Positions 47,603 through 60,157 of a stretch of 64,000 bases of DNA are shown here, one piece after another; position 1 is the first letter of the stretch; each line of letters starts with the position of its first letter. The position numbers and the translations under genes were made by a program. This stretch comes from Sinonovacula constricta (Eukaryota; Mollusca; Bivalvia; Cardiida; Solecurtidae). The notes under the pieces are model-generated. The model saw only the letters and a program-made list of their open reading frames with translations. It was not told where the DNA came from and ran no database searches. The DNA is taken from NCBI GenBank assembly GCA_007844125.1, contig CM017556.1:23277954-23341953 (forward strand). Reading direction: 5' to 3'.

Positions 47603-49796
47603 AAAGGTTCAGGAATTAGCACTTTGGTTTCGCTAATACAAATAATTACAGAAAAAAAACGTAGTCAAACGTAAACAGAACAGACCGCATTTTCTCGTTT
47701 TTCTTTACTTTCATGTTGGGCTTAAATGCCAGTTCCCTTCAAAATTAAAAAGAGAATTTGTTGCATTGTCCGGACAAAAAAAGTTCAGAGAACAATCAGG
47801 GAATGCACCCCGAACAATGTTTGTGATTTCAATATAAAATTACATAATGAGCTAAGGTAAAAGGGAAATGTAATCAAATTTCAATGTGTTTGAACAGATT
47901 TATGAAATGTAATTGTTGATGCGTTGCACTTACACAATTATGATCTGTAATTTTGTATCCGCACAGTAACAACCTTATTTAAACTTTTCTTCTTTTTCTA
48001 GATAGTATATTGCATTGAAGTCGGCCAAGTAAAGACATGTTTATACTGCGTTGATTCGTCCCTTTTAGCATATATGCTTCTGTCTAGAGGTAGTTAAGAC
48101 TTAAATATATGTGGTCATTATTGTAAGTTCCCATTTATTTCCATATTCCGAAACCAATCATAGATTTATAGGCTCGACAGGTGACAAATATTTAAGCTGC
48201 AATGTATAAAATAAACTAGTCCTTACAGAGATGGGCGGACACCATCTAAAGTCAGTTTGTTACGGAAATAATAATTGATGTAAATTAAATTCAAAATCTG
48301 AAACTTCTACCTAAAGTATGTTCTAGCGTCATTGTCTGTTTATTTTGAGTAACTGATTCGTTGCGTATTAGTTTCGTGATTCAAAGCTTAATTTAGAAAT
48401 CAACGCTTGACTTTTAAAATCATTGTTTTCAGTTTATTAATCTGTTTCATATTATTCTTTGATTTTGAGATTAAGGAAGCAAAATGATTTTTTCATTTGA
48501 CATTATCTATTAAGATATTCAATTTCTTTTTCTTGAATCGTTTCAGGAGTGTGTTTATATATAACGAGTTTATTTTCATACATGTCAATTTCAATTTCAA
48601 CGTGTGTGTTTATATGGCTTTAATACACTTTATTAGTTTGTAAATAATTCCGAATAATTGTCTAGGTTTTATATTCTTGTCATGTTTGCATTCCTGTTAA
48701 AGCATTTGACAGTTTCTTTTGACGAAAATGGCATTTAAGTATGATGTTACACTGGGCATGGTACATTTTCCCTAGTGTCCTTATTTTGATGTGTTCGATT
48801 TCTTGGAAACAGTAAATTATCAAAACATATTTTGGGACCTCTGGCATCCGGTTGTTCTAGTAGTAAATATATATATATATATATTGGTAGGCTTTTAATC
48901 TTTTTATATATATATTGGTAGGCTATTTAGTTATTGTATTATACAATAAATTTATTTAATAAATATAAATTTAGTTTAACTACACAAACAAAAACAAAAT
49001 AAATAAAATATAAGATTACGGGATATATATGATCAATGCTACTTTTTATCACCATAATTAGACCTGGCATAAGATGTGTTTGAATAAAATATGCCTTACC
49101 CCCTTGCTTTGCAAAAAATAGACACAATAATAGCCGGGTGTTAATCGCAGATTATATTCCTTTAGATTTACATTGCAAGCAGGCTGTGCATAATAGTTCG
49201 ACTGACTGATTAATTTCGACTAGACTGAAAGACTAAAGATTTTGATTTGTGGAGATCGTTAGCCATAAATAAGTACTCGTTTTACTGTTATATTGTTAAA
49301 AATTTCTAACGTATGTTCTACTTATATGTTTCTATCGTTGCGGTTTAGTTTTTATCGCCTGTTTCTGCAGTGATTTTGTGATAAGTGTTATATACAAATT
49401 CTGAGGAATCGGTGTATAGTTGTGAATTACTTTTCTTTTTTGTATTTTGCATGATTTTATACGCTGAAAATAATAATTCCCTAATGTGAATTGTTTCTTT
49501 TGTTTCAAATACAATGCCGTTGATAGGTGGACAAAATTATAGTTTTAAATTAATTTAAAGTTCTTTGTTTCAAGAGCGTTCAGTTTTATGGCATGTTGTT
49601 GGTAGAATATTAAAAGGATTTCTCTTTGCAAGTATTTAAATGCATCCAGAAAATTGCTATTCATTTTAATTCATTAAAAATCTATCAAAAATATAAGTAG
49701 CTTACACTGACTTGGTCGTAAAATATGTGTTATTAATATTAATTAATGTTGTTACCTTCATCTTATTTATCCACTTTTCCTTTTTTCTATTTAAAG
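47603..49796. other. No gene recognised
   Basis: AT-rich sequence. A short unit, about 'ttatatatatattggtaggct', is repeated twice at 48868-48925. Open frames on the minus strand (48939-49127, 49332-49514) have AT-driven composition. Confidence 0.4.
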
Positions 49797-49978
49797 AATG
49801 TTCTGAAAGGTTAACATGGTCATTTCTCTGTTCTGAACAAATTGTTTACACAACTGAAAAAATCTACAAAATAAAAATAAGCATGAAGTGCTCTCAGAAG
49901 AGAGAATGCAGTGTCTTAACTCTTTATGTTCTTAGAGTTAGAAGCATCATTTTGAACACATGTACTTCATATAAATAA
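49797..49978 (+). CDS. Candidate terminal exon with four cysteines
   Basis: Follows a long pyrimidine tract (cacttttccttttttctatttaaag). In phase 1 it is open for 60 codons and ends in TAA: CSERLTWSFLCSEQIVYT, KIKISMKCSQKRECSVLTL, then a basic C-terminus. A full internal donor is not evident, so it would be a last exon, in conflict with the separate terminal exon candidate at 50000. Unrecognised. Confidence 0.25.
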
Positions 49979-49999
49979 GTCTTGCTTTGTTGTGTACAG

Positions 50000-50050
50000 G
50001 TAGACGATTATAGCCCCGAGGCGGATGGTGAATGGGCCAAACTTAAATAA
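50000..50050 (+). CDS. Candidate short terminal exon
   Basis: Follows the acceptor gtcttgctttgttgtgtacag. In phase 0 it encodes VDDYSPEADGEWAKLK and then TAA. G+C is near 50% against about a third around it, which favours coding. No upstream exon could be joined with certainty. Confidence 0.35.
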   Translation, partial: VDDYSPEADGEWAKLK

Positions 50051-50150
50051 CAACAAGAAGTGTGCCCTTAATTATCGCGACATTTACCACGTTGTCTGCT
50101 CTTGGGTCGTGTAGTTAATTGACAGACAAAATAACGTCGGCCTGTTACAA

Positions 50151-50471
50151 ATGTATTCAGGTTATTCAAAAAGCAGCAATCAGCTGCCTAGTCTGAGGAC
50201 AGACCCTGATGATCAAATGTTACATGATGAACATTCAAATGGTTTAGATAAAGCTCGATCTTTAGTTGAACCAAATACAGCTGACTTCACAGATCTGGAC
50301 AAATGTCCTAATAAATCACAGTTTCTAGACGTAAACATGAACACCAACACACCACCTCCAATCCCAACATTTTTCCAAATTTCGCAAGTCACCCTGTCAA
50401 AATCACAACTATCTTTGCAATTATATGGTGCTATATTCAATGTTCAGAATTTCAAAGTCATCCACAATTAA
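50151..50471 (+). CDS. Open frame of the palindrome-bearing element, copy B
   Basis: A 106-codon frame starting at ATG in SGYSKSSNQLPSLRTDPDDQ, with SLVEPNTADFTDLDKCPNKS and a proline-rich NTNTPPPIPTFF near the middle. It aligns frame for frame with the damaged minus-strand remnant at 34200-34726 for part of its length, so the frame is ancestral and not accidental. Copy B is broken at about 50150, so the N-terminal part seen in copy A (EMSYEDFEAK) is missing. No known domain is recognised. Confidence 0.4.
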   Translation: MYSGYSKSSNQLPSLRTDPDDQMLHDEHSNGLDKARSLVEPNTADFTDLDKCPNKSQFLDVNMNTNTPPPIPTFFQISQVTLSKSQLSLQLYGAIFNVQNFKVIHN

Positions 50472-50892
50472 AATCCATGAGCAAACTGTTTTTTACAACA
50501 ACAAAAACACACAAACCTCGAATGTAATTCGCGTTTCCTAATGCCATGTGCGTAGCAACTTTAATGTTACACGGCCTTGACATTACACACTACATGTATA
50601 ACTTTACACGAGGGTGTAATTTTTATTGATGTTATTTTCCAACTATTTTTTTATTATGCTAATCAATAAAATTACCACCTTATATATAGCGCAAAAAAAT
50701 AAATAAATGTTTAGTGTCATTTAATAGTAAAAATAAACTATTTCTTATACCCGAATTACTCTATGCACGCGCATGAATTTCGTGTAATGCATTGTAATGC
50801 CAGATCTTGTAAAGGAGGAGCAGTAATGGTAAATTTAAATGTTTCCCTTTTAAATCTATTTGAAAAAAAAACTATTGATGGTGGGATAAAAA

Positions 50893-51010
50893 GAATACCA
50901 GATAAGTGTTGATATAGATAAATGTTATCATGCTCGGCCCGAATATCAGATTTCTGATTTTCTCAGCCTCGCATGATAACATTTATCTATATCAACAGTA
51001 CCTGGTATTC
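50893..51010. repeat. Hairpin of the palindromic element, copy B
   Basis: An inverted repeat of about 118 bp from gaatacc to ggtattc, sharing 'gataaatgttatcatgc' and 'gcatgataacatttatc' arms with copy A, with a shorter loop. Confidence 0.85.
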
Positions 51011-51018
51011 TCTATATA

Positions 51019-52203
51019 ACAATAAATTTAATTACCAAATAATAAGTTTTTATGTCCGTTGCTGGGCTAAATTCTTTAACACGAAAATATGTTGTAACTT
51101 GAAACAGGAAATGTGATGTTTCTTTTCAAGCTACAGTACTAACACCTGACAATTCCCTTGCGAAAGAGTTGATATCAAATTGATAATATATATGTAAAGT
51201 AAACCAATTGTAGCTCCAAGAAATACTTACATTCTGAATTCCCTGGCAAATAAATTAAATTATGTTGAATTAACGTTATCTCTACAAGATAATTACAGGG
51301 TTGTAATTTATGCATGTCTCCAATTTCTCTTTTGTTTACACTGGCAAGGATTAAGTTAATCGATCATTGTGTTTGTTGTCAAACTAAATTTAATTTCGAG
51401 GGGATAATATATTAAAAAGAAATAAATTGTAAAAGGAAAACACCCGTAAGTTTCAAATTATACTACTGAAAACGGGATGGGAAACAGTTAATATTTTTAA
51501 TATTTCTAAACTTCAAACTTAATTATTGACTGTATCTTGTTTTAAATGGTCGGACAGAAAAACCTTAGCGATGAAAAAAAAAGCACCCGCACATACTTGA
51601 AATAAACAGACAAATCCGGCTTTAACAAAAAATACGATGTTTTTATTTGCTAATCGATGCATCTAATTATACTATATTTGTGTAATTTCATGTGTCAATA
51701 GGGTTATTAACTAATTTATTATTTAAACCACATACAATTGCAAGCAAGTGTTAATGTCATGCATATGTCCAACGGTTGAAATACACAGCCCAAAACACGT
51801 GTGTTATCTTTTGACATTTGTTAGGATAGACACTGTCAAACTATCATGTGTGGCAATTAATTATAGCATGCGAATTCGTCTCATGTTTTATGCATGAAAA
51901 TGTAAATAAGTAACTCCGCAACCAGCTGCGCCATGCATGGCGGAAGCAATTTCGTCCATAGAGATGTAAAGTTTCGGAATGTATACGGTTAATGTTCCTG
52001 AACAGTTCTAGCAGGTGCCCGGAGCGTGTTAGCTGCGTGTTTATTTAAAAAAATGTGACGTCAATTTATTGCTGAATCAATAACTTTGCTGAACTTATGT
52101 ATACGATACGATAGTATGTCACACTTAAGAAGAAACACTGTGGATTAAAATGTTGCCACTTTTTAGAGACTAATTGTTGTCTAAAAAAGTTGTAGCAAGT
52201 GCT
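51019..52203. other. No gene recognised
   Basis: AT-rich sequence with a small GC-rich patch at 51918-51950 centred on the palindrome gccatgcatggc. No exon or element is identified. Confidence 0.4.
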
Positions 52204-52330
52204 TGGTAGCATCCGGGGCCGAGCGGTTAGAGGCGCCAACATGTTACGCCTCAGCTCCTTACAGCTTTGGTTTTGAGTCTCGGTCAAAGAAGCTTTCCTA
52301 GCTCGACGTCGCTGACCATCAGAATTGTGT
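52204..52330 (+). mobile_element. tRNA(Ser/Leu)-like SINE head or tRNA pseudogene
   Basis: Contains ggggccgagcggttagaggc, the D-arm and A-box pattern of class II (Ser/Leu-type) tRNAs, and a B-box-like ggttttgagtctcgg about 50 bases later. Stem pairing is poor. The long minus-strand frame at 52066-52356 crosses it and is rejected as a gene. Confidence 0.6.
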
Positions 52331-53455
52331 CGCTGAGACAAAACAAAATAACCCAACTATATCCTGACACGGCCATGGAATTGATATAAGGTAAATTGTT
52401 ATGTAGCCATTTGTCACGAACATGAAATGCGTGTTAACTGAGTTCAGGACCTAAAGTGTGTTACTTGCGTTAGTAATTCAAAGAAATAGACGAGAAGCAA
52501 AACTACGACATTTATTTGATAATCCCGAAGAGATATTTAAAGAAAAGAAATGTGTTGTTTGACCGGGCAGTTAAATTAAAAGAAAACCTTCTTTATGGAT
52601 CAAATTGCATAATATTATTTGGATGTGTTACATATTTTGGCACTGCTACGGTTACTCGCTTTTAATACACAATGATGGATTACCTAGAGAGGAGTAGGCA
52701 TACACAGTATATTACATGAAAAGTCGTTGATGCGATGCATCTAATGCGACGCAAAAACTAGAACTGGTAAACAGGTTAAAGCAGTATGGGAGCAATTAAC
52801 AAAGACATAATTGAACATTTTTATTTGAAGGTTTTCAAATTCAGTATACTACAAAAAATATCTTGAGAAAAAATTATGTAAATTACGTATAGGCTTATTC
52901 CTGAAACTATAGAATGATTTTAACCCGAAACCATTAAATAGGTTTTCGAAGAGGTTACATATGTAGAAAAATGTTGCCAAAATTATTAAAATTAACAATG
53001 AAACTAAAGTGTACAAGTCGAAATTGCTCATGTGCAGCAGACTCACATTACACAAATAATAATTGTTCAGATATTTTTTTCTGGTATTATTATTAGTAGT
53101 ACATAGTATTATGTAATGTTTAATATTTCCTAAACTTTACCTATTTTCCACATTTTACGTGAAATTGGTAGAGACAAACTAAGAGAAACTGTAAAGACAG
53201 ATCCCGATGGAAAAAATGGTGTAACAAATCAAGGTTATTACCTAACTATGAGCTACTAAGGTTTATATTTACACACTGAGCTGATATTACGAATACAACT
53301 TTAAAAAACTTGCTGTCAAGTGAAAGGTAGTTTGTCATTCAATAGAAATACTACAAAAATAATTAATCTTATCATCAAAGATGGGTATTGCTTTCTAGTA
53401 ATTCTGGTTGTAATAAGTCTGAACATATTCTGGTTTTGTTAAATGTTTTTGTAAT
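52331..53455. other. No gene recognised
   Basis: AT-rich sequence. The minus-strand frame at 52849-53055 is hydrophobic and AT-driven, without splice support. Confidence 0.4.
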
Positions 53456-53950
53456 AAAAGTCTTGACAAGGAATAAATCTCATGTCAGGTCTAGGGTCTG
53501 AATCCACAACCCTCCTATCCCGAGTCCATAAACTTAACCTCTTCACCAAGAAGACTTCAACTATGTTATCAATGATTTCTTGGTGTGCTTCAGACTTTTC
53601 TTTCATGATCATCCAAATCGTTAATAAGATCTTTTTTTAAACTTGTCATAACGGTTCTAAGATTTGAATTCGGAAACATCGGATAAAGAGTCTCTATCCT
53701 TAACCTCTTGACCGAGAGCACTTCAAGCATATTATAAATGCTTCTTGGTGTGTTAAATGTTTCTCTTATGCAAGTGAATTAAACATCCAAATCCTTAACA
53801 GGATCCTTTTAAAAACTTGTCGTGACGGGACAAAGATGGAATTTGGCAACCTCGGATACAGAGACCGAAAACATAATCCGCTGACCACAAACACTTCAGA
53901 GATGATATAAAAACATTCCTGCACGCTGGCAGCACTGGAAATATTATTTG
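53456..53950 (-). repeat. Threefold tandem array of about 170-bp tRNA-like units
   Basis: Three consecutive diverged units share, in order, a 'aacttgtc.tgacgg' start, a '..gaat..ggaa.c.tcggata.agag' stretch, 'cataa/ccttaacctcttgacc', 'cacttca' and 'tgcttcttggtgtg'. In reverse complement each unit has a tRNA-like order (cttggtgaagaggttaag, later gtggattcagaccc), so the array looks like a locally amplified tRNA-derived SINE. Unit boundaries are about 53456, 53636 and 53806. Confidence 0.7.
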
Positions 53951-55260
53951 CTCAGATTTGCGTGAACCCTGCAGAATTCGTAACTTTAAATGTTGCATAA
54001 AAATTGCTCATGAAGTCAGATTTTACCATGCTTACTCAACAGACCGTTCCAATCAAACTTTTTCGGGCGTTGGACTGTTTTGTTGCTAAAAAGTAATCTC
54101 AGTTTATTAAATGCACTCCCAACATCGAAGAATGTACCGAAGGGCAATCGTATTTACTTTCGTAAGTACGGACGTAGAACGTCTTCATGAACATTTAGTT
54201 AAAGGTTTAGAATTTTTAATATTAGAAAAAAAGAAGTAAACCAAAATCTCTTGTTTTTATCATAATTGCATAAAAGTTAGACATAAAAAATAAATTAATT
54301 AATCAAATAATCAAAATAGAACGCCGATTAGCGAATTAGGACCTGTATTTTATCATGGTTTGAAGAGGCGGTAAGCGTAAATGTACACCGGAAGTAGCAC
54401 CCCTGACCGTTTGTTGTTGTTGATATTTTCAGGTAGATTCTCTTGTTTTGTGACTGTATTTGCTATAAAAAAGATAATCTCATGCCAAAAATTAAAATAT
54501 ACTTCTAGGTCGTGCTAATTTTAAATAGTTTTGGCAGTCTGCGGTGTTTCTTTTTGTTTTTTTCGAAAATATAACAATATGTAATATACTCAATCGAAAC
54601 TCCTCGGGTAATTCCATCCTCAGGACAATTAACCGAGGTTTCTCGATTGGTCATATACACAAAGAGCACTGGGAATGCTATTTTTAGATTTGCGCGGACC
54701 TGACTTTTTTTATAAATCGTTTCTGCATATTGCGAGTATCTTTAAATGTTATATAAAACGCACTAAAGTCAGATTTTATCGTATATATTCAATGAATCGT
54801 TCAGAAGAAGTATTTCTGACTGTTTTGTTGTTAAAAGATGATATCACTTTGTTAGCATGCAGTCCGAACACCAAGAACGCACATGTACCCCAAAGCATTC
54901 CTAGCTACTGACGTAAGTATAAACACGTAAAGCCGTACCGAGGATCTATGTGCATTCACCTTCAAGGTTTAGAAATTGTAATACTAAAAATAATTAAACT
55001 TGCATCTCTCGTTTTCTTATATGTCTTAATGAAGCTACAGACATACATGTACACACAATAAATGTTAAATAATATAAAAAAACAACAGAATGTTGTTTAC
55101 CGAATTTGGACCCGTATTTTATTAGGGTTATTGTAAAGGGGTGGTAAGCATAATGAGCGGCGGAACTGACATACAGTTATGCTATTATAAGATAAATTAT
55201 TTTGTTTTTGACTTAATTTGCTATAATGAAGACAATATCATTCAATTAGGTGCAAAACAA
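53950..55260 (+). repeat. Twofold tandem duplication of about 740 bp
   Basis: Unit 1 (about 53950-54520) and unit 2 (about 54690-55260) share 'gtcagattttaccatgctta'/'gtcagattttatcgtatata', 'actgttttgttg', 'cgtaagtac'/'cgtaagtat', 'ggacctgtattttatcatgg'/'ggacccgtattttattaggg' and 'gaggcggtaagcgtaa'/'ggggtggtaagcataa'. A stretch of similar translated sequence (VLLLK... then PN/PT..KN) suggests a degraded coding origin, but both copies carry stops. Confidence 0.65.
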
Positions 55261-56639
55261 CGCTTAAACATTTTAGAGTCAAAATAACTTAACTCCTACC
55301 CAATTATGGACTGATCCATTTAGACCAGAACTGATAATTTCACTGAAATAGTACGGGTACACTATGCAAAAGTTTCTATGTAAGTTTTCAGTGACAGATA
55401 AACGTCTTTGCAACACATGTCTTTTCTACGCTGGCAATCTTTTAATTGCTCTTTCTCAGCATATATAGTTTTGTGGTTCCCAAAGAAACCGTTTGCTGTT
55501 AAATTGCTTCCAAAGTTTTGTCATTCACTATAGAGTAAATAACAAATTAATAAAGTGTCGTGTAACCTATAAAAGTCCACAAAACAATCTTTCCCCATGT
55601 GCAAATTTCATTGAGCATTTCATATATAGGCGTCGCGCTCCAGCGCGTCGCCAATGATTGGAAGTATTAAAGCGCTTTAAACAGGTAATATAATACATGT
55701 ATGTGTGATTCCTATGAACGATTGTTTTTGCAATTTTTTCCGATGGAAATAAGACACAAGTGTAAAATTTTGACTACAATCAGTTTGCGTCAGTCATTCT
55801 GGGATACAGTCGCCTCACTAGACTGGGAGAACAAAAGGTAACGCATTTGTCTTCCTGGCGATTCGATACGCCGTCTATGGGATGTGGGGAAATAAAACGA
55901 TACTATTTGAGCTTTGCATTTGAGTATCAAATCTACGGATGTGATTCAATTATAATATCAGTGTTTACGTTTACAAGGCTAACGCAAAACTGTGACTTTA
56001 TCTAAAAATAGGTAATTCATATTCCTTTCATACATAAACTATGATATGATAATATGACATGATACAAGTATGAGAAGAAATTGCAAATGCATTATTAACT
56101 ATTTAGCTTAAAATTTACAAATGAATATCTACATTATGATGGTCGTAATTATATACTCATTCATAGTCATTTATCAGTAAATTCCTTTTAACACGACTGT
56201 CTTTAATTAGGGGTAGTATAGTTCCTTAATGACAAAATGCTGACAACCTACTTGGTATATACACAGTTCAATTGATTTATGCAAGAATTGCCTCGACCAA
56301 TGAATTATGCCTGCTTAACAAAGTGATCACTGCACCAATGACATTTTGTAAATGAAATAATGAGGTCTCTCTTAAAAGAAAACGAAACAAAAAGAAGATT
56401 TTTGCAACTGGCCTATTGCGTGAATTGTACCTCAGTGCAATAAGTGGTCCTTACCGGATGTACATGCCAAAATATATCCTGTTAAATTCAAATGTCTGCC
56501 TATGTTTTCATTCTGAATATTTATCTTAATAAATTAATTGTATTATATATTAAAATATATTAATCCCCACTTCGTCCATAGTGTATACTCTTTTTTAAAA
56601 GTGTGAATTTTGAATTTTGACATTATTGCTCCTCTTGAG
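55261..56639. other. No gene recognised apart from a tRNA-like segment
   Basis: A strong acceptor before 55460 is followed by only 24 open codons, which is within chance. The rest is AT-rich. Confidence 0.4.
55795..55880 (+). mobile_element. tRNA-like SINE fragment
   Basis: A GC-rich patch contains a B box (gcgattcgatacgcc) and an A-box-like region (tcgcctcactagactggga) at roughly tRNA spacing. It explains an exon-like open segment that ends at GTAACG near 55838. Confidence 0.5.
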
Positions 56640-56819
56640 ATAAATGGCGCCTGTTTTCTCATGGTCAATGGTGTATTAATGATAACAGACGATGACAACA
56701 TTTGCGATGGCTCCATGAAAAGAATAACCAGATTTGATAAGCAGTTGACAATATTGGCAAAGCTGCATGATGAATTAAGACAGAAATATCAATGGATGCG
56801 CTTGCATTATCAAAATTGA
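56640..56819 (+). CDS. Candidate terminal exon of an unidentified gene
   Basis: Follows the acceptor cattattgctcctcttgag. In phase 0 it encodes 59 residues ending TGA at 56817: INGACFLMVNGVLMITDDDN, then ICDGSMKRITRFDKQLTILA and a helical, charged tail (KLHDELRQKYQWMRLHYQN). The frame is open upstream too. The composition looks coding, and AATAAA at 57011 is about 190 bases past the stop. I cannot name the family. Confidence is limited by the lack of a partner exon. Confidence 0.4.
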   Translation: MNGACFLMVNGVLMITDDDNICDGSMKRITRFDKQLTILAKLHDELRQKYQWMRLHYQN

Positions 56820-57019
56820 ATTAATTTCGATTTGGCGGTTTAGCAAAAATTCGTCATGAAGTTATAACACAGTTTTCTCTATTTAATTTGTCTTGTAAGT
56901 TGGGTGTAGAAGCAACGCAGAAAGCTTGAATGATCCCTTCACTTATTACCTATGTGTGTTTCTATGGATGATTCCCATTCAGATTTGGCATACAAATTTA
57001 GTTTCTAGCAAATAAATAA

Positions 57020-60000
57020 GAGAAAAATGTGTTCATTGTCAACAAGTTTCTTCTTTTCCCATACATTATAATAACGGATGCTTTTAGTTAACCAATTAAT
57101 TGGTTTACCTGTTTTGAAACGGTTTATATGTTAATATTTTCCGTTAGCCTAACCTGTCAATGTAAATGCTATATTTCCTTAGACTAAATTGCATCGTACA
57201 AGTAGCTTAATATCCAGATGACCTTATTTACGCTCAACCTTTATCCGTCACATGGTGATCCTAATACATGTTGTCTACATCTAGCTGTCTGGAATATACC
57301 TTTCAAGCGACAGTCACATTTTGGTAATTTATTAAAGTCGACAGAAGCAAAAAGTAGAACACAATCTACATCTAGTTATGTTAATTATGCAATAAAAACT
57401 TATTTACGTCTTCTGAGCATATTAATTACAGTACATTAGCAATAAAATGAATTTTAAGTTGTATAAAAAACAACACCGGGTAAACCAGGATGATAACTGG
57501 ATATTCTGAAAGGTTAGCATTCCTAATTATCATAATATTATTATAATATCATAGAATATGGAGGTTTATAAAAAATTAAAAAATAAATAAATACAGCCAT
57601 ATAAATGCATGCATATGTTTGTGGAGTGAGCAATGGATTTATAGCGCAAATTCTGTTGGGCTTTATATGCTTGCTTCGGATCATCAAATACGTTATTCTC
57701 CAGTGTGTATCATTTTATTATATTTAAGCAATGTCAAAGAGAAAGGGTTTGCTTGGGTTAAGTTGTTAAAAGGAAAAACAATTAAAAGGCTTATGCAAGG
57801 TCTGGCTGGATGAATTGTAAAAGGATACTTATTAGCCTTTTTTGCTAAGCAAAAGTATCAGGGTAATAACATTTGACTTGGGCCTGTTAAGATCTTCAAT
57901 TATTCCGTTTTGTTAAGAGAGATATCCCTTCATGTTGTTTGTTACATTGAGGATTTACCGCTTTAAACGGTATATAAATACATAAACGTATAAAAACAAT
58001 ATACTTACACTTATTTTGTAGACATTAAAATTGCGTATTTGTTTAGTTTAAACAATGGCCGGTCAATAGAAGTATTTGGTAGCTGAGAATATCAAGTTTA
58101 TAGATTGGCAGCGTATTTTCTACTGAACAAATAGTTCGGGAATATAGATTGGCAACGAGTTGTTGCATTCATTTTGTAGCCGATTTATTCAATGTAAAAT
58201 TTAAATTTTAATTGTCAATTTCTGCAAAGGACCTTTAACATTTGGAGCGAGAAACATTTACTGTATACATATTGCAAAGTTACAGATTAGAGAGACATAA
58301 TTAAACGATTTAATAATATTTGTGTCACTCTGTTGAGCAGCATTTCATTTGAACTTTGAGGGTGGCTTTTAGGTATCTTTAGAGCTCTGGCACATTTCCA
58401 GCTGCAAGTTCATTCCCGTGTATATGTAGGTTTATTTCCTTTATCATTGGCGCCTGATACACACTCATATCCTGGAGATGTGAATTGTCAAGTGACCACT
58501 TTCTGTGTCTATTGCGCTTTCGTAGAAATCAATATATTATAATGGTAGCTGTGGGTCACAATACTACTGAAATTCTGCAGGCAGCGCAATGTTTTTACCA
58601 TTTCTTACCATTTATGTATGATATAACATATACTGTTAGACATATACTATATAAACTAGCTGTGCCTATGTATAATTTAGTGAATATTTTTATACTGGAT
58701 GACGATTCACTTCTAAGAATATGTTGATGTTGTGTTGTTTGTCGAAACAAAGAGTACAACGCGGCTCTTACTGACCACATCAAAAAGACAGACATTGCCG
58801 AGCTACACTTACGTTACTGAATATGCCAAGCAACAAATACACCGCACACTATCCTGATTAAAACCTATCAAACGCATCAAGTCTTTTTTCATTTCTTCTT
58901 GCACGTGTTCTTCTTTATGTTTCTGTGAGGTTCTGGCATATGTCCAGCGAGATTTTTTCCATGTCTGTGTATGCTTATTTCTTCCAAATAAATAGCCTTC
59001 TACGTCTAATGTACAGTCATCTTTTGGAGCTGGCAGCTTTTAATTGATAAGTTTTGTTTCTGTATGGCTACAATTCCCTCTCAAATGTGTCCAGCTATAC
59101 CATGTCATATCGTCATGACCTAAATGGACTGAATAGGAGATTATAACTGGTTGAATTACTTTCTTCAACTAGTCAATTGGTCATTTTTCAGAAAATATAC
59201 CACTCTTATATCATTATAACTGGATTATACTAACGAAGTCTCAAGCCACCACGTTCACTTCAAAAACATCCATCCATTCATTTATGTTACGCAGTATTCG
59301 CACTGATAATTTATTAGACTAGTGGTTTGTTGCCGCCGCTATAAAAATGCATGTTATGTCAGAGATATGAGGATAATGACCACTGTGTTTATGTCTACCG
59401 ATGGCATCATGAATAATATCAGTTTTTTATATGTGTAGTTTTCTTTTAAAGGTATTAAAATAATGATAAGCATGTAATTTATTCAAATTTCCAAGGTGAT
59501 GATTTTAGTAACATTGTTACATTTGCACACTAAACTCCACATGCATGTAAAACTATAGTCACTTCGTTTTGCATGTTTTGGTAGACTTTAACATGGACGA
59601 TTTAACCGAGATGTGTTCACGTCCAGTGTTAAAAATAAATTCCTCATTTCCAGAATACCAAATCTCAATTTTATTCTGAAATATTTATTCAAAATTGATA
59701 AAAATATTAAAAAAATGTTTACCCATCTCAACACAACCTAATTGAAATCAGTAAACGAACGCTCTCTATCAAAATTAACCATGTATAAAAATGTATTAAA
59801 CCATGAAATCAATGAGTTCCCGGAATAATTTTTGCATACTTATTCTGATTATTAAAACCACAAATTATCCTTAATGTTTGTACGAACATGCATCGTACTA
59901 GTTTGCTGCTTGATTGCATATCAATTTCTATACATTTACAGCTGAAGTAGTCTCCAATACCCTGACAAAACGTATCAATTGAAAAAGTACAGTAGTAATT

Positions 60001-60108
60001 ATAAAACTGTGACGCCGCAAAATAAACTTTACGTTGACTTACCTCGCTTCTTTAGAAGATGAGTTTCATTTCGCGGGATCAGTTAATTAACTCATGTTTT
60101 TCGCGCAG
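57020..60108. other. No gene recognised
   Basis: Open frames at 57218-57439, 57619-57813 and 58485-58727 lack splice support or known motifs. A hydrophobic alternative frame near 57630-57700 (GFIAQILLGFICLLRIIKYV) could be a membrane segment or chance. A 'gctctggcacatttccagc' word at 58385 recurs in diverged form near 58930. Confidence 0.4.
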
Positions 60109-60157
60109 ATAGTCGAACATGGGCATAGAAGGAGGTTGTCGATCCACCGTGGTGTAG
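60109..60157 (+). CDS. Penultimate exon of a candidate gene
   Basis: A 49-nt exon between the acceptor actcatgtttttcgcgcag and the donor GGTGTAG|GTATAA, phase 0 to 1. It encodes IVEHGHRRRLSIHRGV. G+C is above 50% in a region of about one third. The left-over G joins exactly with the phase-1 exon at 60711. Unrecognised, basic sequence. Confidence 0.45.

Larger units (their letters stand above)
50150..51018 (+). mobile_element. Palindrome-bearing DNA element, copy B (truncated)
   Basis: The inverted counterpart of 33722-34590. It contains the open frame above, the shared 'ttacacactacatgtataac' and 'cacgcgcatgaatttcg' stretches, the 17-bp gatggtgggataaaaag at 50877-50893 and the hairpin at 50893-51010. 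Homology stops near 50150, so one end is lost. The two copies differ by many substitutions and are old. Confidence 0.65.

Noticed and set aside
52066..52356. 96-codon minus-strand open frame
   Set aside because: It runs across a tRNA-like SINE head and has no splice or domain support.
55783..55837. GC-rich exon-like segment ending at GTAACG
   Set aside because: The composition is better explained by the tRNA-like SINE fragment at 55795-55880.
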